Assembly: GCF_003402535.2 (NCBI RefSeq)
Contig: NZ_AP025170.1
Location: forward strand, 1,798,001-1,862,000
DNA from: Cupriavidus sp. P-10
GTDB taxonomy: Bacteria > Pseudomonadota > Gammaproteobacteria > Burkholderiales > Burkholderiaceae
Reading direction: 5' to 3'
Length of the DNA: 64,000 nt
Numbering within the stretch: position 1 is the first letter of the stretch; every line of letters starts with the position of its first letter. The notes beneath the pieces were generated by a model that was given only the letters and a program-made list of their open reading frames with translations, searched no databases and was not told where the DNA came from. Positions 25,879 to 37,375 of this stretch are shown in pieces. Both the position numbers and the translations under genes were made by a program.

Positions 25879-27417
25879 CTACTCCCCTTGCGCGGGCAAC
25901 ACGGCCCGCAGGTAAGCCGCGCGGTCCAGCAACTGCGCGGCGGCGTCCGCCATGTATTCGGTGGCCGGCCGCGCATAGACGGTCAGCGTGACGTTGCCCG
26001 CCAGCAGCAGCGCGCAGCAGGCCAGCTTGCGCGGATCCGGCCGCACGCGGGCGCGCGCCGCGGAAGGATGGTCCTCGTCGAGATACTCCGCGCCTTCCGG
26101 CACCTGCGCCGCTTCATGCGGCAGGCGCCACAGCAGCCGCGTACCGGTGCGCGACACCGCGATCAACAGCAGCAGGCTCGATCCCAGTACCACCGGCCAC
26201 AGCGCCGGCATCCATGGCGCGGGGGTCGCGCGCAGGATCATGGCCTTGCCGAGGAAGCCCGACAGCGGCGGCAGGCCCACCGCCGCGAGCACGCCGACCA
26301 GGTACAGTACCCCGGCCAGTCGCGAGGCCACCGGCGGCGCGCCGTCGCGCGCGGGATCCGGCTCCAGCGCATCGGCCAGCAGGAACAGGCCCGCTGTGCA
26401 CAGCGTGGTGCTGGGCAGGTAGTACAGCGCTGCGGCCCAGCCGGCCTGCGTCTGCATCGCCACGCTGGCCGACAGCAGACCCACCGACGCTACCACCAGG
26501 TAGCTCGTCATCGCGCGCAGCGTGCGGGCGGCCACCGCGCCGATGCCGCCGATCGCCAGCGTCACCAGCGCCAGCGGAAACACCCAGTCATGCAGGAACG
26601 GCCCCAGCAGCCCCTGCGCGCCGCCGAACAGCAACGCGGCACAGCGCAGCATGGCGTAGATGCCGACCTTCGTCATGATGGCGAACAGCGCGGCGACCGG
26701 GCCGGTGGCACTGGCATAGGCACGTGGCAGCCAGAAGTACAGCGGGAACAGCGCCGCCTTGAGCGCGAACACCAGCATCAGCATGACGCCGGCGGCCACT
26801 GCCAGCGGCAGATCCTGCGCCGGCAGGCCGGCCAGCCGCAAGCCCAGGTGCGCCATGTTGAGCGTGCCGCTGAGCCCGTACAGCACGCCGATCGCCACCA
26901 GGAAGAACGACGAGGCCACCAGGTTCAGGATGACGTAGTGGAGCCCGGCGCCGATGCGCGCGCGGCCCGCGCCATGCACCAGCAGCGCGTAGGAGGCGAT
27001 CAGCAGGATCTCGAAGAAGACGAACAGGTTGAACAGGTCGCCGGCCAGGAACGCGCCGTTCAGGCCCATCAGCTGGAACTGGAACAGCGCGTGGAAATGC
27101 CGGCCCTGGCGCGCGGTGCCCTCGCCTGCCGCGGCTAGCGCCGCAATAGCCAGCACCGACGTCAGCACCAGCATCATGGCGCCGGTACGGTCCAGCTGCA
27201 GCACGATGCCGAACGGGGCGGCCCAGTTGCCCATCGCATAGACGTCGATGGCGCCCGTGGCCGCATGCTGCATCAGCATGATGGCCACCGGCAGCAGCAA
27301 CAGCGCGGCTACCGTGCACACGGCACGCTGCGCACGCAAGGCCTGCGCTGGCATCGCTGTCAGCAGCGCGCCGGCGAACATCGGCAGCAGGATGGGAAGC
27401 AGTACGGCGTGGTTCAT
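25879..27417 (-). CDS. mrpD: Mrp-type Na+/H+ antiporter subunit D
   Basis: A 512-residue, multi-helix protein of the proton-translocating NuoN/MrpD family. Motifs include LFVFFEILLIASYALL (with the membrane glutamate) and FALKAALFPLYFWLPRAYASA with the conserved lysine. It is one of the two large, related proton-pumping subunits of the antiporter. The start overlaps the mrpC stop as ATGA. The last 80 residues are more polar and hold a charged linker before a final hydrophobic segment. Confidence 0.94.
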   Translation of the reverse strand: MNHAVLLPILLPMFAGALLTAMPAQALRAQRAVCTVAALLLLPVAIMLMQHAATGAIDVYAMGNWAAPFGIVLQLDRTGAMMLVLTSVLAIAALAAAGEGTARQGRHFHALFQFQLMGLNGAFLAGDLFNLFVFFEILLIASYALLVHGAGRARIGAGLHYVILNLVASSFFLVAIGVLYGLSGTLNMAHLGLRLAGLPAQDLPLAVAAGVMLMLVFALKAALFPLYFWLPRAYASATGPVAALFAIMTKVGIYAMLRCAALLFGGAQGLLGPFLHDWVFPLALVTLAIGGIGAVAARTLRAMTSYLVVASVGLLSASVAMQTQAGWAAALYYLPSTTLCTAGLFLLADALEPDPARDGAPPVASRLAGVLYLVGVLAAVGLPPLSGFLGKAMILRATPAPWMPALWPVVLGSSLLLLIAVSRTGTRLLWRLPHEAAQVPEGAEYLDEDHPSAARARVRPDPRKLACCALLLAGNVTLTVYARPATEYMADAAAQLLDRAAYLRAVLPAQGE

Positions 27418-27802
27418 GGCCGCGGCTCCGGCTTGCTCCCTGCATCATCACCATCGGGGTCTGGCGCCGCGGCGTTTTCAGGCTCGCCGGCCGCGTCGAC
27501 ATGATCGCTGCCGGTCAGCCCCAGCGAACGCAGCGCCAGCACCACGGCAAACGCCGTCATGCCGAACGCGATCACGATGGCGGTCAGCACCAGCGCCTGC
27601 GGCAGCGGGTCGGCATAGCTGGCGCCGGGCACGATCACCGGCGGCTGGCCGATCGACAGCCGGCCCATGCCGAGCAGGAACAGGCTGACCGCATACGACA
27701 GCAGCGTCAGGCCCAGCACCACGGTGAAGACCCGCTCGCGCAGCAGCAGGTAGATGCCGCAGGCGGTCAGGATGCCGATGGTCACGGCGTAGAGGGCGGC
27801 CA

Positions 27803-27803
<1 letters not shown>
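27414..27803 (-). CDS. mrpC: Mrp-type Na+/H+ antiporter subunit C
   Basis: A 129-residue NuoK-like subunit with three membrane helices. The signature is GLTLLSYAVSLFLLGMGRL, followed by DPLPQALVLTAIVIAFGMTAF. The ATG shares a base with the mrpA stop (TGATG) and its stop overlaps mrpD. The C-terminal 25 residues are an acidic, proline-rich tail. Typical length for the family is about 110-125 residues. Confidence 0.93.
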
Positions 27804-30607
<2,804 letters not shown>

Positions 30608-30617
30608 GGGCGCCGCC

Positions 30618-31061
30618 TCAGGCCTGGGCAGGCGCACGCGCCTGCGCGGCGCGCGGATTGACGACGATCACCGGCACCGTGGCTTGCGCCAGTACCGCGG
30701 ACACCACCGATCCCAGCAGCGCCGACACGAAAGGGCCGCGTCCCTTGGCGCCGAGCACGATGGCATCGGCATCCAGCGTGTCCGCCAGCTGCGCCAGCTC
30801 GGCCGCGGGATCGCCATGCAGCCAGTGCCGCACCAGCGGCATGCCGGGCAGCACGGCTTCGGCGGCGGCAAAGGCGCTGTCGGCCTGGCTGCGGTTCTCG
30901 GCGTCGAGCGCGGACCGGGACAGGCCGGGGCTGCCGAGCACCGGCGAGACATGGGCAACATGCACGGACAAAGGCTCGGCCAGCAGCGGGCGGCTGGCCA
31001 GGCGGCGGGCGGCGGCAACGCTGTCGGGCGATCCGTCCATCGCGAGTACGACGACTGTCAT
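30618..31061 (-). CDS. Universal stress protein (UspA family)
   Basis: A 147-residue protein of the UspA fold. It has the start VVVLAMDGSPDS, the ATP-binding region VLGAKGRGPF, and the end VVSAVLAQATVPVIVV. The G-x(2)-G-x(9)-G(S/T) nucleotide-binding pattern appears as GAKGRG followed by LLGSVV, so it may bind ATP. It is the first gene of the mrp operon, 10 bp upstream of mrpA. I use ATG at 31061; a TTG two codons earlier is possible. Role: stress tolerance, not biochemically defined; linkage to an antiporter suggests salt or pH stress. Confidence 0.87.
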   Translation of the reverse strand: MTVVVLAMDGSPDSVAAARRLASRPLLAEPLSVHVAHVSPVLGSPGLSRSALDAENRSQADSAFAAAEAVLPGMPLVRHWLHGDPAAELAQLADTLDADAIVLGAKGRGPFVSALLGSVVSAVLAQATVPVIVVNPRAAQARAPAQA

Positions 31062-31356
31062 GGGCAAAGTCCAGGCTTAACGATACAGCGGGCAGGCGTG
31101 CCCCCTACTTTCCGGATTCTGGGGGTATTGCGCAAGTCATGCATGGCCTGTTAGGGGATGCACGAAAAAATTCATGGTCCTGCATAACATACTGAATACA
31201 CACGCGCCAGCGCATGCATCGCGGCAACATGGTGGCGCGCGGCAAACGATATATGCCCGCTATCGCCCGCCAACAAATGAATATTGGACGCGGCCGGCCC
31301 GGCTGCCTTAGCCTTGGCGCCAGCAACTGAACCCGATGCACCCGGAGACACCCACC

Positions 31357-32154
31357 ATGAGCGACTTCCTCCTCTACGAACAGGACGGCCACATCGTCAC
31401 GCTGACGATGAACGAGCCCGAGCGCCGCAACCCGCTGACCGGCAATACCGCGGTGGCGGAGTTCCTGGCCGCGATCGAGCGCATCCATGCCGACCGCAGC
31501 GTGCGCGCCGTGGTCATCACCGGCGCCGGCACGGCGTTCTCCTCCGGCGGCAATATCAAGGACATGGAACGCCAGGCTTCCGGCCAGGTGCCGGGCATGG
31601 AGATCCGGCAGGACTACCGCTGCGGCATCCAGCGGCTGCCGCTGGCACTGTTCAACCTGGAAGTGCCGGTCATTGCCGCCGTCAACGGCGCGGCCATGGG
31701 CGCGGGGCTGGACCTGACCTGCATGTGCGATATCCGCATCGCCTCCGAGCGCGCGCAGTTTGCCGAATCGTTCGTCAAGCTGGGCATCATCCCCGGCGAC
31801 GGCGGCGCATGGCTGCTGCCGCGCGTGATCGGGCTGTCGCGCGCCGCCGAGATGACCTTTACCGGCCAGGCGATCGATGCGAAGACCGCGCTGGAATGGA
31901 ACCTGGTCTCGCGCGTGGTGGCCCCCGAGGCGCTGCTGCCGACCGCGTACGAGCTGGCCGGTCGCATCGCCGCCAACCCGCCGCACGCGGTGCGCCTGGC
32001 CAAGCGGCTGATGCGCGAAGCCATTCACACCCGCCTCGACACGCTGCTGGAACTGTCCGCCGGCTTCCAGGCGCTGTCGCACCAGACCGCCGACCATCGC
32101 GAGGCGGTGCAGGCATTCCTGGACAAGCGCACGCCGGTGTTCAGCGGCAACTGA
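31357..32154 (+). CDS. Crotonase-family protein (enoyl-CoA hydratase/isomerase-like)
   Basis: A 265-residue crotonase-fold enzyme. The oxyanion-hole sequences are SSGGNIKDM and VNGAAMGAGLDL. At the site of the first catalytic glutamate of enoyl-CoA hydratase the sequence reads ESFVKLGIIPGDGG, with phenylalanine in the aligned position, and an aspartate follows. The second glutamate is kept (RAAEMTFTG). It is therefore probably not a classical hydratase and may act as an isomerase, hydrolase or other crotonase chemistry. The ATG at 31357 has a GGAGA site. It stands alone, divergent from the universal stress protein gene. Confidence 0.83.
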   Translation: MSDFLLYEQDGHIVTLTMNEPERRNPLTGNTAVAEFLAAIERIHADRSVRAVVITGAGTAFSSGGNIKDMERQASGQVPGMEIRQDYRCGIQRLPLALFNLEVPVIAAVNGAAMGAGLDLTCMCDIRIASERAQFAESFVKLGIIPGDGGAWLLPRVIGLSRAAEMTFTGQAIDAKTALEWNLVSRVVAPEALLPTAYELAGRIAANPPHAVRLAKRLMREAIHTRLDTLLELSAGFQALSHQTADHREAVQAFLDKRTPVFSGN

Positions 32155-32160
32155 CCAAGC

Positions 32161-32187
32161 GGATCGAGCGGATCGAGCGGATCGAGC
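32161..32187. repeat. Three perfect tandem copies of a 9-bp unit
   Basis: GGATCGAGC is repeated three times directly after the crotonase stop and before the convergent hydrolase gene. The units fall in no coding gene. It is a likely slippage-generated microsatellite. Confidence 0.8.
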
Positions 32188-32203
32188 GCATGAGCACCCG
32201 GCT

Positions 32204-33691
32204 TCAGGCGGATTGGGTTTCCGCCGCCTTGAGCTGGTTGACCAGCGCCACGTAGTCACGCATGGCCTGATCGCGCGGCAGGCCGCGCCGCGCGGCCCAG
32301 GCGTCGAACTTGGCGCGCCCGACCATGTCCATCATGCCCGGACGGTCGCCGCTGACGTCGCCAACGCTGCCTTGCTTGTAGAGCGCATAGAGCGACAGCA
32401 AGGTGTCGTTGTCGGGCGCCTGGCGCAGCGTCTTCGACAGCGCCGCCGCGGCCTCGAAGGCCTTTTCGGCGGGGCCTGGCCCCTGCACCGCCGGCGTGCC
32501 GCCGAAGTGCGCGTCTTCCAGCGCCACCTCGTCCGGGAACCACCGTCCCTCCAGCAGCCTGCCCTCGCGCAGTGCAAACGCCAGCACCCCCTGCGAAGCC
32601 AGCGTGCCACTGCGCAAGGTCGCCGGCACCACCGCCATGCCGGTATTGAGCACCGGCGCGCCGAACGCAGCGAACGACAGCCCCGCATCCGCCCACGCCC
32701 GCATCCGCGCGAGGCCGCGGTCGCCTCGATAGACTCCGCTGGTCCGGTTGGCCCCCGGCTGGAACCACGCAAAATCGCCCTTGCCGCGCGCATAGAGCGC
32801 GGCCAGATCGCCCTGCTCCAGGTCCGCGCGCGCCGCCGCCAGCAACTCGGCCATCTGCTCCGGCGTCATGCGCGCGCCATCGCGCTCCGCACCCGCCATG
32901 CCGAGCGAAGTGCCGACACTGGCCTCGAAGAACTCCAGCACGTTGCGCGCCACCAGCTCGCGGTCATTGTCGACGCAGACCATGTGGTAGCTGTCTTCCA
33001 GCACCACCATGCGCGCCTGCCCGGCACGCTTGCCCTGCCCGATCTGCTCGACCAGGTAGTTGGCCGAGCGCAGGCTGGTCAGTTCGTCCAGCCGCGCGTG
33101 GACCACCAGCGTGGGACAGGCAATGCGCTGCAGTCCCTTGCGCACGAAGGCGCGCAGCCGGTCGACCTCGCGGATGCAGGCCAGCGGCACCCACTGGTAG
33201 TGGAAGTTCTCGCCGCGCGCGAACTTGGCCTTGACGATCTCGCGCAGCTGCTCGTTCTTGATGCCGAACGGCTCTTCCTCTTCCACCTTCATCCGGTTGG
33301 GAACGCCTGGAATCTGGTACAGCAGCGGGCGCAGGCCGCGATACCACGGCGTGGCCCAGCCGTCGATATAGACCGGCGGCGCCAGCGCGACCAGCCGGCC
33401 CTTGGCGTGCTGCTCGCGCTTGACCGTCTCCACGGCGAGCAGTGCCCCCATGCACATGCCCATCACGTGCAGCGTTTCATGCTGGTCGATGATCTCGCGG
33501 TACTTGACGCGCACTGCCTCGAGCCAATCCTCGGCGCGCACGCCGCACAGGTCTTCGGGCCGCGTGCCGTGCCCCGGCAGCGTCAGCGAGTGCGTGACGA
33601 AGCCGGCGCGCTTGAGGCGCTTGTGCATCGAGCCCAGGTCATATTGCGTGCCGCCCAGGCCGTGGATCAGGAACACGCCGGGCTCAGACAT
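32204..33691 (-). CDS. Alpha/beta-hydrolase, NTF2-like, acyl-CoA-binding protein fusion
   Basis: A 495-residue three-domain protein. Residues 1-262 are an esterase-like alpha/beta hydrolase with HGLGG oxyanion sequence; the nucleophile elbow is GMCMG with Cys80, not serine. Asp202 and His236 (DSYHMV) complete a plausible triad. Residues about 275-400 resemble a SnoaL/NTF2-like pocket. Residues 408-490 are an acyl-CoA-binding domain with LYALYKQGSVGD and RPGMMDMVGRAKFDAW. Acyl-CoA-binding domains are uncommon in bacteria. It probably handles acyl-CoA or acyl esters, perhaps as a thioesterase or acyltransferase. The start at 33691 overlaps the MASE1-PAS gene by eight bases, so translation is coupled. 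Confidence 0.85.
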   Translation of the reverse strand: MSEPGVFLIHGLGGTQYDLGSMHKRLKRAGFVTHSLTLPGHGTRPEDLCGVRAEDWLEAVRVKYREIIDQHETLHVMGMCMGALLAVETVKREQHAKGRLVALAPPVYIDGWATPWYRGLRPLLYQIPGVPNRMKVEEEEPFGIKNEQLREIVKAKFARGENFHYQWVPLACIREVDRLRAFVRKGLQRIACPTLVVHARLDELTSLRSANYLVEQIGQGKRAGQARMVVLEDSYHMVCVDNDRELVARNVLEFFEASVGTSLGMAGAERDGARMTPEQMAELLAAARADLEQGDLAALYARGKGDFAWFQPGANRTSGVYRGDRGLARMRAWADAGLSFAAFGAPVLNTGMAVVPATLRSGTLASQGVLAFALREGRLLEGRWFPDEVALEDAHFGGTPAVQGPGPAEKAFEAAAALSKTLRQAPDNDTLLSLYALYKQGSVGDVSGDRPGMMDMVGRAKFDAWAARRGLPRDQAMRDYVALVNQLKAAETQSA

Positions 33692-34958
33692 GCGCCGGCT
33701 CCGCGCCAGCGCGGCGCAGCAGCGCGGCGACCTGCTCGACCTGGCCATCGGCACCGCGGATGCCGGCCAGCCGCTCGTGCACCCGCAGGCGGCCGCTGCC
33801 CGGCAGCGTCACGGCGTATTCCTGCACGCTGTCGGGCGCATCGCCGCGCGCCACGGCGGACCAGGTGGCCTGCACCAGCCCGCGGTCGGCGGCATCGATA
33901 TGGTCCAGCCATTCGTCGACGCTGTTGACGTCGCGGATCGTGTCGCCGAGCAGTTCCGCCGCGCCCTCGCTCCATGTAGCGCGGCCGGTGACCGCGTCAT
34001 ACTCGACGCTGGCCACGCCCACCGCCTGCAGCGTGCGCGCATAGCGCAGGCGCCAGGCCCGCGCTTCCTCCAGCGCGGTGCGGCGGCCCTCCGACAAGGC
34101 GCGGCCGAGCAGCATCACCAGCGCCCAGACAATGACAAAGCCTTGCACCTCGACCACGGCCTCGCCCGGAAAACCTTCGATGACGTTGAACGGGCCGGCG
34201 CCGGCCGCGGTGCGGTGGATGATCAGCAGGCAGCCCAGCAGCGTGGCAACCGCGCCGCCACGCGGCCCCCACAGCAGCGCGGTGGCCAGCAGCAGCGGCA
34301 TCGGCACATAGGCCAGCGTCGGCGCTAGGCCGCCGAAGCGCTGCGCGGCGTTGTCCGAGAACACCGCCAGCACCGCCACGATAAAGATCACGAAGGCCAG
34401 CCCGCCGGCGGCGAACTGCTGCATCGGCATGCCGCCCGAGCGCCGCACGCGGAAGCCGCGGAACGCCACCGCCAGCGGCCCCACCAGCAGCAGCCCGGCA
34501 GCGGTGGAGAAGGCCCAGGCGCGCCATTCGACCGGCAGGTCCAGTCCCGGCCGCTGCCAGCGCCAGAGTTCGACCGCCAGCGATGCGCCCAGTGCCGCGC
34601 CGACCAGGGCGCCCGCGATCAGCAGGGTGGCGCCCGGCGGGCTTTGCGGGTCGCGGCGGCCGTAGGTGGCAATCCAGCCGGCGGTGCCCAGGCTGATGAC
34701 CTCGATCAGGCCGAACGCCACGGCACCGCGCAGCGGCAGGCCGTGGGTGGCCATGCCCCACCCTGCCAGCGCCAGCCCCGCGCCGGCCAGCACCGCCGGC
34801 CACGACCAGCGCGCGCACACCAGCAGCGCGGCAAACGTGACGCCGCTGCCAAGCCAGACCGGCACTGCTTCGGTCGACGCATGCGCCAGCGAGCGCGACA
34901 CCACGCCGGCGACAAGTACCAGCACGGCGACGATTGCCGCCAGGCGGATCTGTTGCAT
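33684..34958 (-). CDS. MASE1-like membrane sensor with PAS domain and no output domain
   Basis: A 424-residue protein with about eight hydrophobic segments in residues 1-300 that resemble the MASE1 sensory membrane domain (PVWLGSGVTFAALL near residue 32 and APTLAYVPMPLLLATALLWGPRGG further on). A PAS fold follows in the C-terminal 125 residues. No kinase, GGDEF or EAL domain follows; the reading frame ends after the PAS. It overlaps the hydrolase/ACBP gene by eight bases, suggesting that the PAS output is conveyed to that protein. The ATG at 34958 has GGGGG upstream. Function is inferred only from domains. Confidence 0.78.
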   Translation of the reverse strand: MQQIRLAAIVAVLVLVAGVVSRSLAHASTEAVPVWLGSGVTFAALLVCARWSWPAVLAGAGLALAGWGMATHGLPLRGAVAFGLIEVISLGTAGWIATYGRRDPQSPPGATLLIAGALVGAALGASLAVELWRWQRPGLDLPVEWRAWAFSTAAGLLLVGPLAVAFRGFRVRRSGGMPMQQFAAGGLAFVIFIVAVLAVFSDNAAQRFGGLAPTLAYVPMPLLLATALLWGPRGGAVATLLGCLLIIHRTAAGAGPFNVIEGFPGEAVVEVQGFVIVWALVMLLGRALSEGRRTALEEARAWRLRYARTLQAVGVASVEYDAVTGRATWSEGAAELLGDTIRDVNSVDEWLDHIDAADRGLVQATWSAVARGDAPDSVQEYAVTLPGSGRLRVHERLAGIRGADGQVEQVAALLRRAGAEPAHV

Positions 34959-35081
34959 TGGCCTACCCCCAAGAAAGCTGTTCCTGGCGTGTTCCCGACG
35001 TCCTGTTTGTGACTCAGGATAGCCGCCAGCCTGCTGGTGGGGCAAGGTACGTCACTCGACCAGGCAGGCCCCCCGGCGGCG

Positions 35082-35897
35082 TCAGCCGGACACCCCCAGT
35101 GCGCCTTCCACGTTGCGCACCAGGCTGACCAGCCGCGGGCCGATGTCTTCTTCGATCTGCTTGCTCTGCGGGCTGAACACCGGCACCGACGCGGCAAAGA
35201 TCCACGCTTCGCCGTCGCGCCGCGCGCGCATCGGCACGGCAACCGATTCGACCTCGCGATGCAGGTCGCGATGGCCACGGCAGAAGCCGTGCTCCTGCAG
35301 GTCGCGCGTGGCGTCGGCCAGGCGCTGCTGCAGCCAGTCGGCGCGCGTCGGGTCGGCCGCGCGCAGTTGGGCGAGCCAGGCCTCGCGCTCGGCCTCCGGC
35401 ATCCGCAGCAGGTAGCCGCGGCCGGACCCCGTGCGGGAGATCGATACCCGGGTGCCGACCTCGGGCCGGAACACATGGCTGCCCACGCCCTGGGCGATTT
35501 CGACATAGGTCAGCGCGTTGCCGTTGCCGACGATCAGCTCGACCTGCCCGGCGATATGGTCGGCCAGTTCCTGCATGGCCGGCCGCGCCAGCTGGCGCAC
35601 CGTCATCCGCGCCAGTGCCGGCGCCGCCAGGTTCACCAGCCCGATCCCCGGCACATAGCGCGACAGGCGCTCCGAATAGTGCAGCAGGCCCAACTCGCAC
35701 AAGGTGTCGAGCAAGCGGAACAGCGTCGGTTTGGCCAGCCCGGTGCGCTCCATCAGCTCGCGGCTGCTCAGCTCCTGCACCGTCGGCGAGAAGCAGTTGA
35801 GGATCGAAACGCCCCGGGCCAGCGCGCTGACCAGGCGCGCCTCGCCGTCGGCATCGGCAGGCGGCGGGGTCAGGGAGGGGTGTGCTGAATTCGTCAT
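35082..35897 (-). CDS. IclR-family transcriptional regulator
   Basis: A 271-residue regulator with an N-terminal winged helix (residues about 20-85, including SSRELMERTGLAKPTLFRLLDTL) and the C-terminal IclR effector domain (VEIAQGVGSHVF to DIGPRLVSLVRNVEGALG). It is divergent from the thiolase operon with a 227-bp AT-rich intergenic region that holds repeated TCTCAAAAnCCC motifs. IclR proteins bind carboxylate or aromatic effectors and can activate or repress. It is likely the regulator of the thiolase/SDR/crotonase/Bug operon. The ATG at 35897 has GAAGG upstream. Confidence 0.87.
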   Translation of the reverse strand: MTNSAHPSLTPPPADADGEARLVSALARGVSILNCFSPTVQELSSRELMERTGLAKPTLFRLLDTLCELGLLHYSERLSRYVPGIGLVNLAAPALARMTVRQLARPAMQELADHIAGQVELIVGNGNALTYVEIAQGVGSHVFRPEVGTRVSISRTGSGRGYLLRMPEAEREAWLAQLRAADPTRADWLQQRLADATRDLQEHGFCRGHRDLHREVESVAVPMRARRDGEAWIFAASVPVFSPQSKQIEEDIGPRLVSLVRNVEGALGVSG

Positions 35898-35933
35898 ACA
35901 AGGGCCTTCGTCTGGATTTTTTTGATACCAGCG

Positions 35934-36072
35934 TCTCAAAACCCGGATGTTGCCCTTCGTTGATTCCGAAGTCAAACGTGGGATTTTGAGTTTACAGAGT
36001 GAAATTCCAACGCGAGAATCCCAATTCATCGTATTGGACGATCACTTTTTGAAACTGACGTCTCAATATCCC
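35934..36072. promoter_or_regulatory. Candidate IclR operator repeats in the divergent intergenic region
   Basis: Three related motifs occur: TCTCAAAACCC at 35934-35944 on the plus strand, CTCAAAATCCC at 35980-35990 on the minus strand, and TCTCAATATCCC at 36061-36072 on the plus strand. A separate inverted pair GTTGATTC (about 35959) and GAATCAAC (about 36074) also lies here. They lie between the IclR gene and the thiolase gene. Confidence 0.55.
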
Positions 36073-36124
36073 GAATCAACGATTCATCCACGACTTGCAA
36101 CCGCTCTGCATCAGGAGACACCCC

Positions 36125-37303
36125 ATGCAACAAGCCGTCATCGTCGACGCCATTCGCAGCCCGATGGGCCGCTCCAAGCCGGGATCGGCCTTTACCGAGC
36201 TGCATGCCACCGAGCTGCTGGCGCAGGTGCTCAAGGGCCTGGTCGAACGCAACAAGCTCGACCCCGGCCTGGTCGACGACGTCATCACCGGTTGCGTGAC
36301 GCAGGCCGGCGAGCAGTCCGCCGGCCCGGGCCGCGTGGCCTGGCTGGCCGCCGGCTTCCCTGACCATGTGCCCGCCACCACCATCGACCGCAAGTGCGGC
36401 TCGAGCCAGCAGGCCGTGCACTTTGCCGCACAGGGCATCATGGCCGGTGCCTATGACATCGTCATCGCCTGCGGCATCGAGTCGATGAGCCGCGTGCCGA
36501 TGGGCTCGGCCCGCATCGGCCAGAACCCGTACGGCCCGTCGATGGAAGCGCGCTACGCGCCGGGGCTGGTGTCGCAGGGCGTGGCGGCCGAACTGGTGGC
36601 GGCCAGGTACGAACTGTCGCGCCAGGACATGGACAGCTACTCGGCCCGTTCGCACGAACTGGCCGCCGCTGCGCGCGAAAGCGGTGCCTTCCGCCGCGAG
36701 ATCCTGCCGATCAGCACGCCCAATGGCGTGGTGGAGCATGACGAAACGATCCGCCCCGGCACCTCGGTGGAAAAGCTGGGCACGCTGCAGGCCTCGTTCC
36801 GCAACGATGAGCTGAGCGGGCGGTTCCCGCAGATCGGCTGGAATGTCACCGCCGGCAACGCCTCGCAGATCAGTGACGGCGCCTCGGCCATGCTGCTGAT
36901 GAGCGAATCCATGGCGCAACGCCTGGGCCTGAAGCCCCGCGCGCGCTTTGTCGCCTTCGATGTCTGCGGCGACGATCCGGTGATGATGCTGACCGCCCCG
37001 ATCGCGGCCAGCCAGCGCGCCATCAAGAAGAGCGGTCTGCAGCTGGACCAGATCGACCACTACGAAATCAACGAAGCCTTCGCCTGCGTGCCGCTGGCCT
37101 GGCAGAAGGCGCTGGGCGCCGATCCGGCGCGCCTGAACCCGCGGGGCGGCGCGATCGCGCTGGGCCACCCGCTGGGTGCGTCGGGCGTGCGCCTGATGAC
37201 CACCATGCTGCATGCGCTGGAAGACAGCGGCCAGCGCTACGGCCTGCAGTCGATGTGCGAGGCCGGCGGCATGGCCAACGCCACCATCATCGAGCGCCTG
37301 TAA
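36125..37303 (+). CDS. Thiolase (acetyl-CoA C-acyltransferase)
   Basis: A 392-residue thiolase with both active-site regions. The nucleophile cysteine is in RKCGSSQQAVHFA, the histidine is in NPRGGAIALGHPLGASG, the INEAFA motif is present, and the last catalytic cysteine is in MCEAGGMANA. Such enzymes cleave beta-ketoacyl-CoA with CoA or do the reverse condensation. It is the first gene of a plus-strand operon with an SDR dehydrogenase and a crotonase, and is divergent from IclR. A GGAGA site precedes ATG 36125. Degradative use is more likely than PHB synthesis given the neighbours. Confidence 0.9.
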   Translation: MQQAVIVDAIRSPMGRSKPGSAFTELHATELLAQVLKGLVERNKLDPGLVDDVITGCVTQAGEQSAGPGRVAWLAAGFPDHVPATTIDRKCGSSQQAVHFAAQGIMAGAYDIVIACGIESMSRVPMGSARIGQNPYGPSMEARYAPGLVSQGVAAELVAARYELSRQDMDSYSARSHELAAAARESGAFRREILPISTPNGVVEHDETIRPGTSVEKLGTLQASFRNDELSGRFPQIGWNVTAGNASQISDGASAMLLMSESMAQRLGLKPRARFVAFDVCGDDPVMMLTAPIAASQRAIKKSGLQLDQIDHYEINEAFACVPLAWQKALGADPARLNPRGGAIALGHPLGASGVRLMTTMLHALEDSGQRYGLQSMCEAGGMANATIIERL

Positions 37304-37324
37304 GACGCCTGCAAACAACCCTGC

Positions 37325-37346
37325 CGTTCCCGCCAACGCGGGAACG
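37325..37346 (+). terminator. Intercistronic stem-loop between thiolase and SDR genes
   Basis: A perfect 9-bp stem (CGTTCCCGC with GCGGGAACG) has a 4-base CAAC loop. The tract that follows is pyrimidine-rich but has no clean T-run, so this may be a processing or partial attenuation hairpin rather than a full terminator. Confidence 0.5.
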
Positions 37347-37375
37347 CAGCGAATCTTTTCTTCTAGGAGACACCC

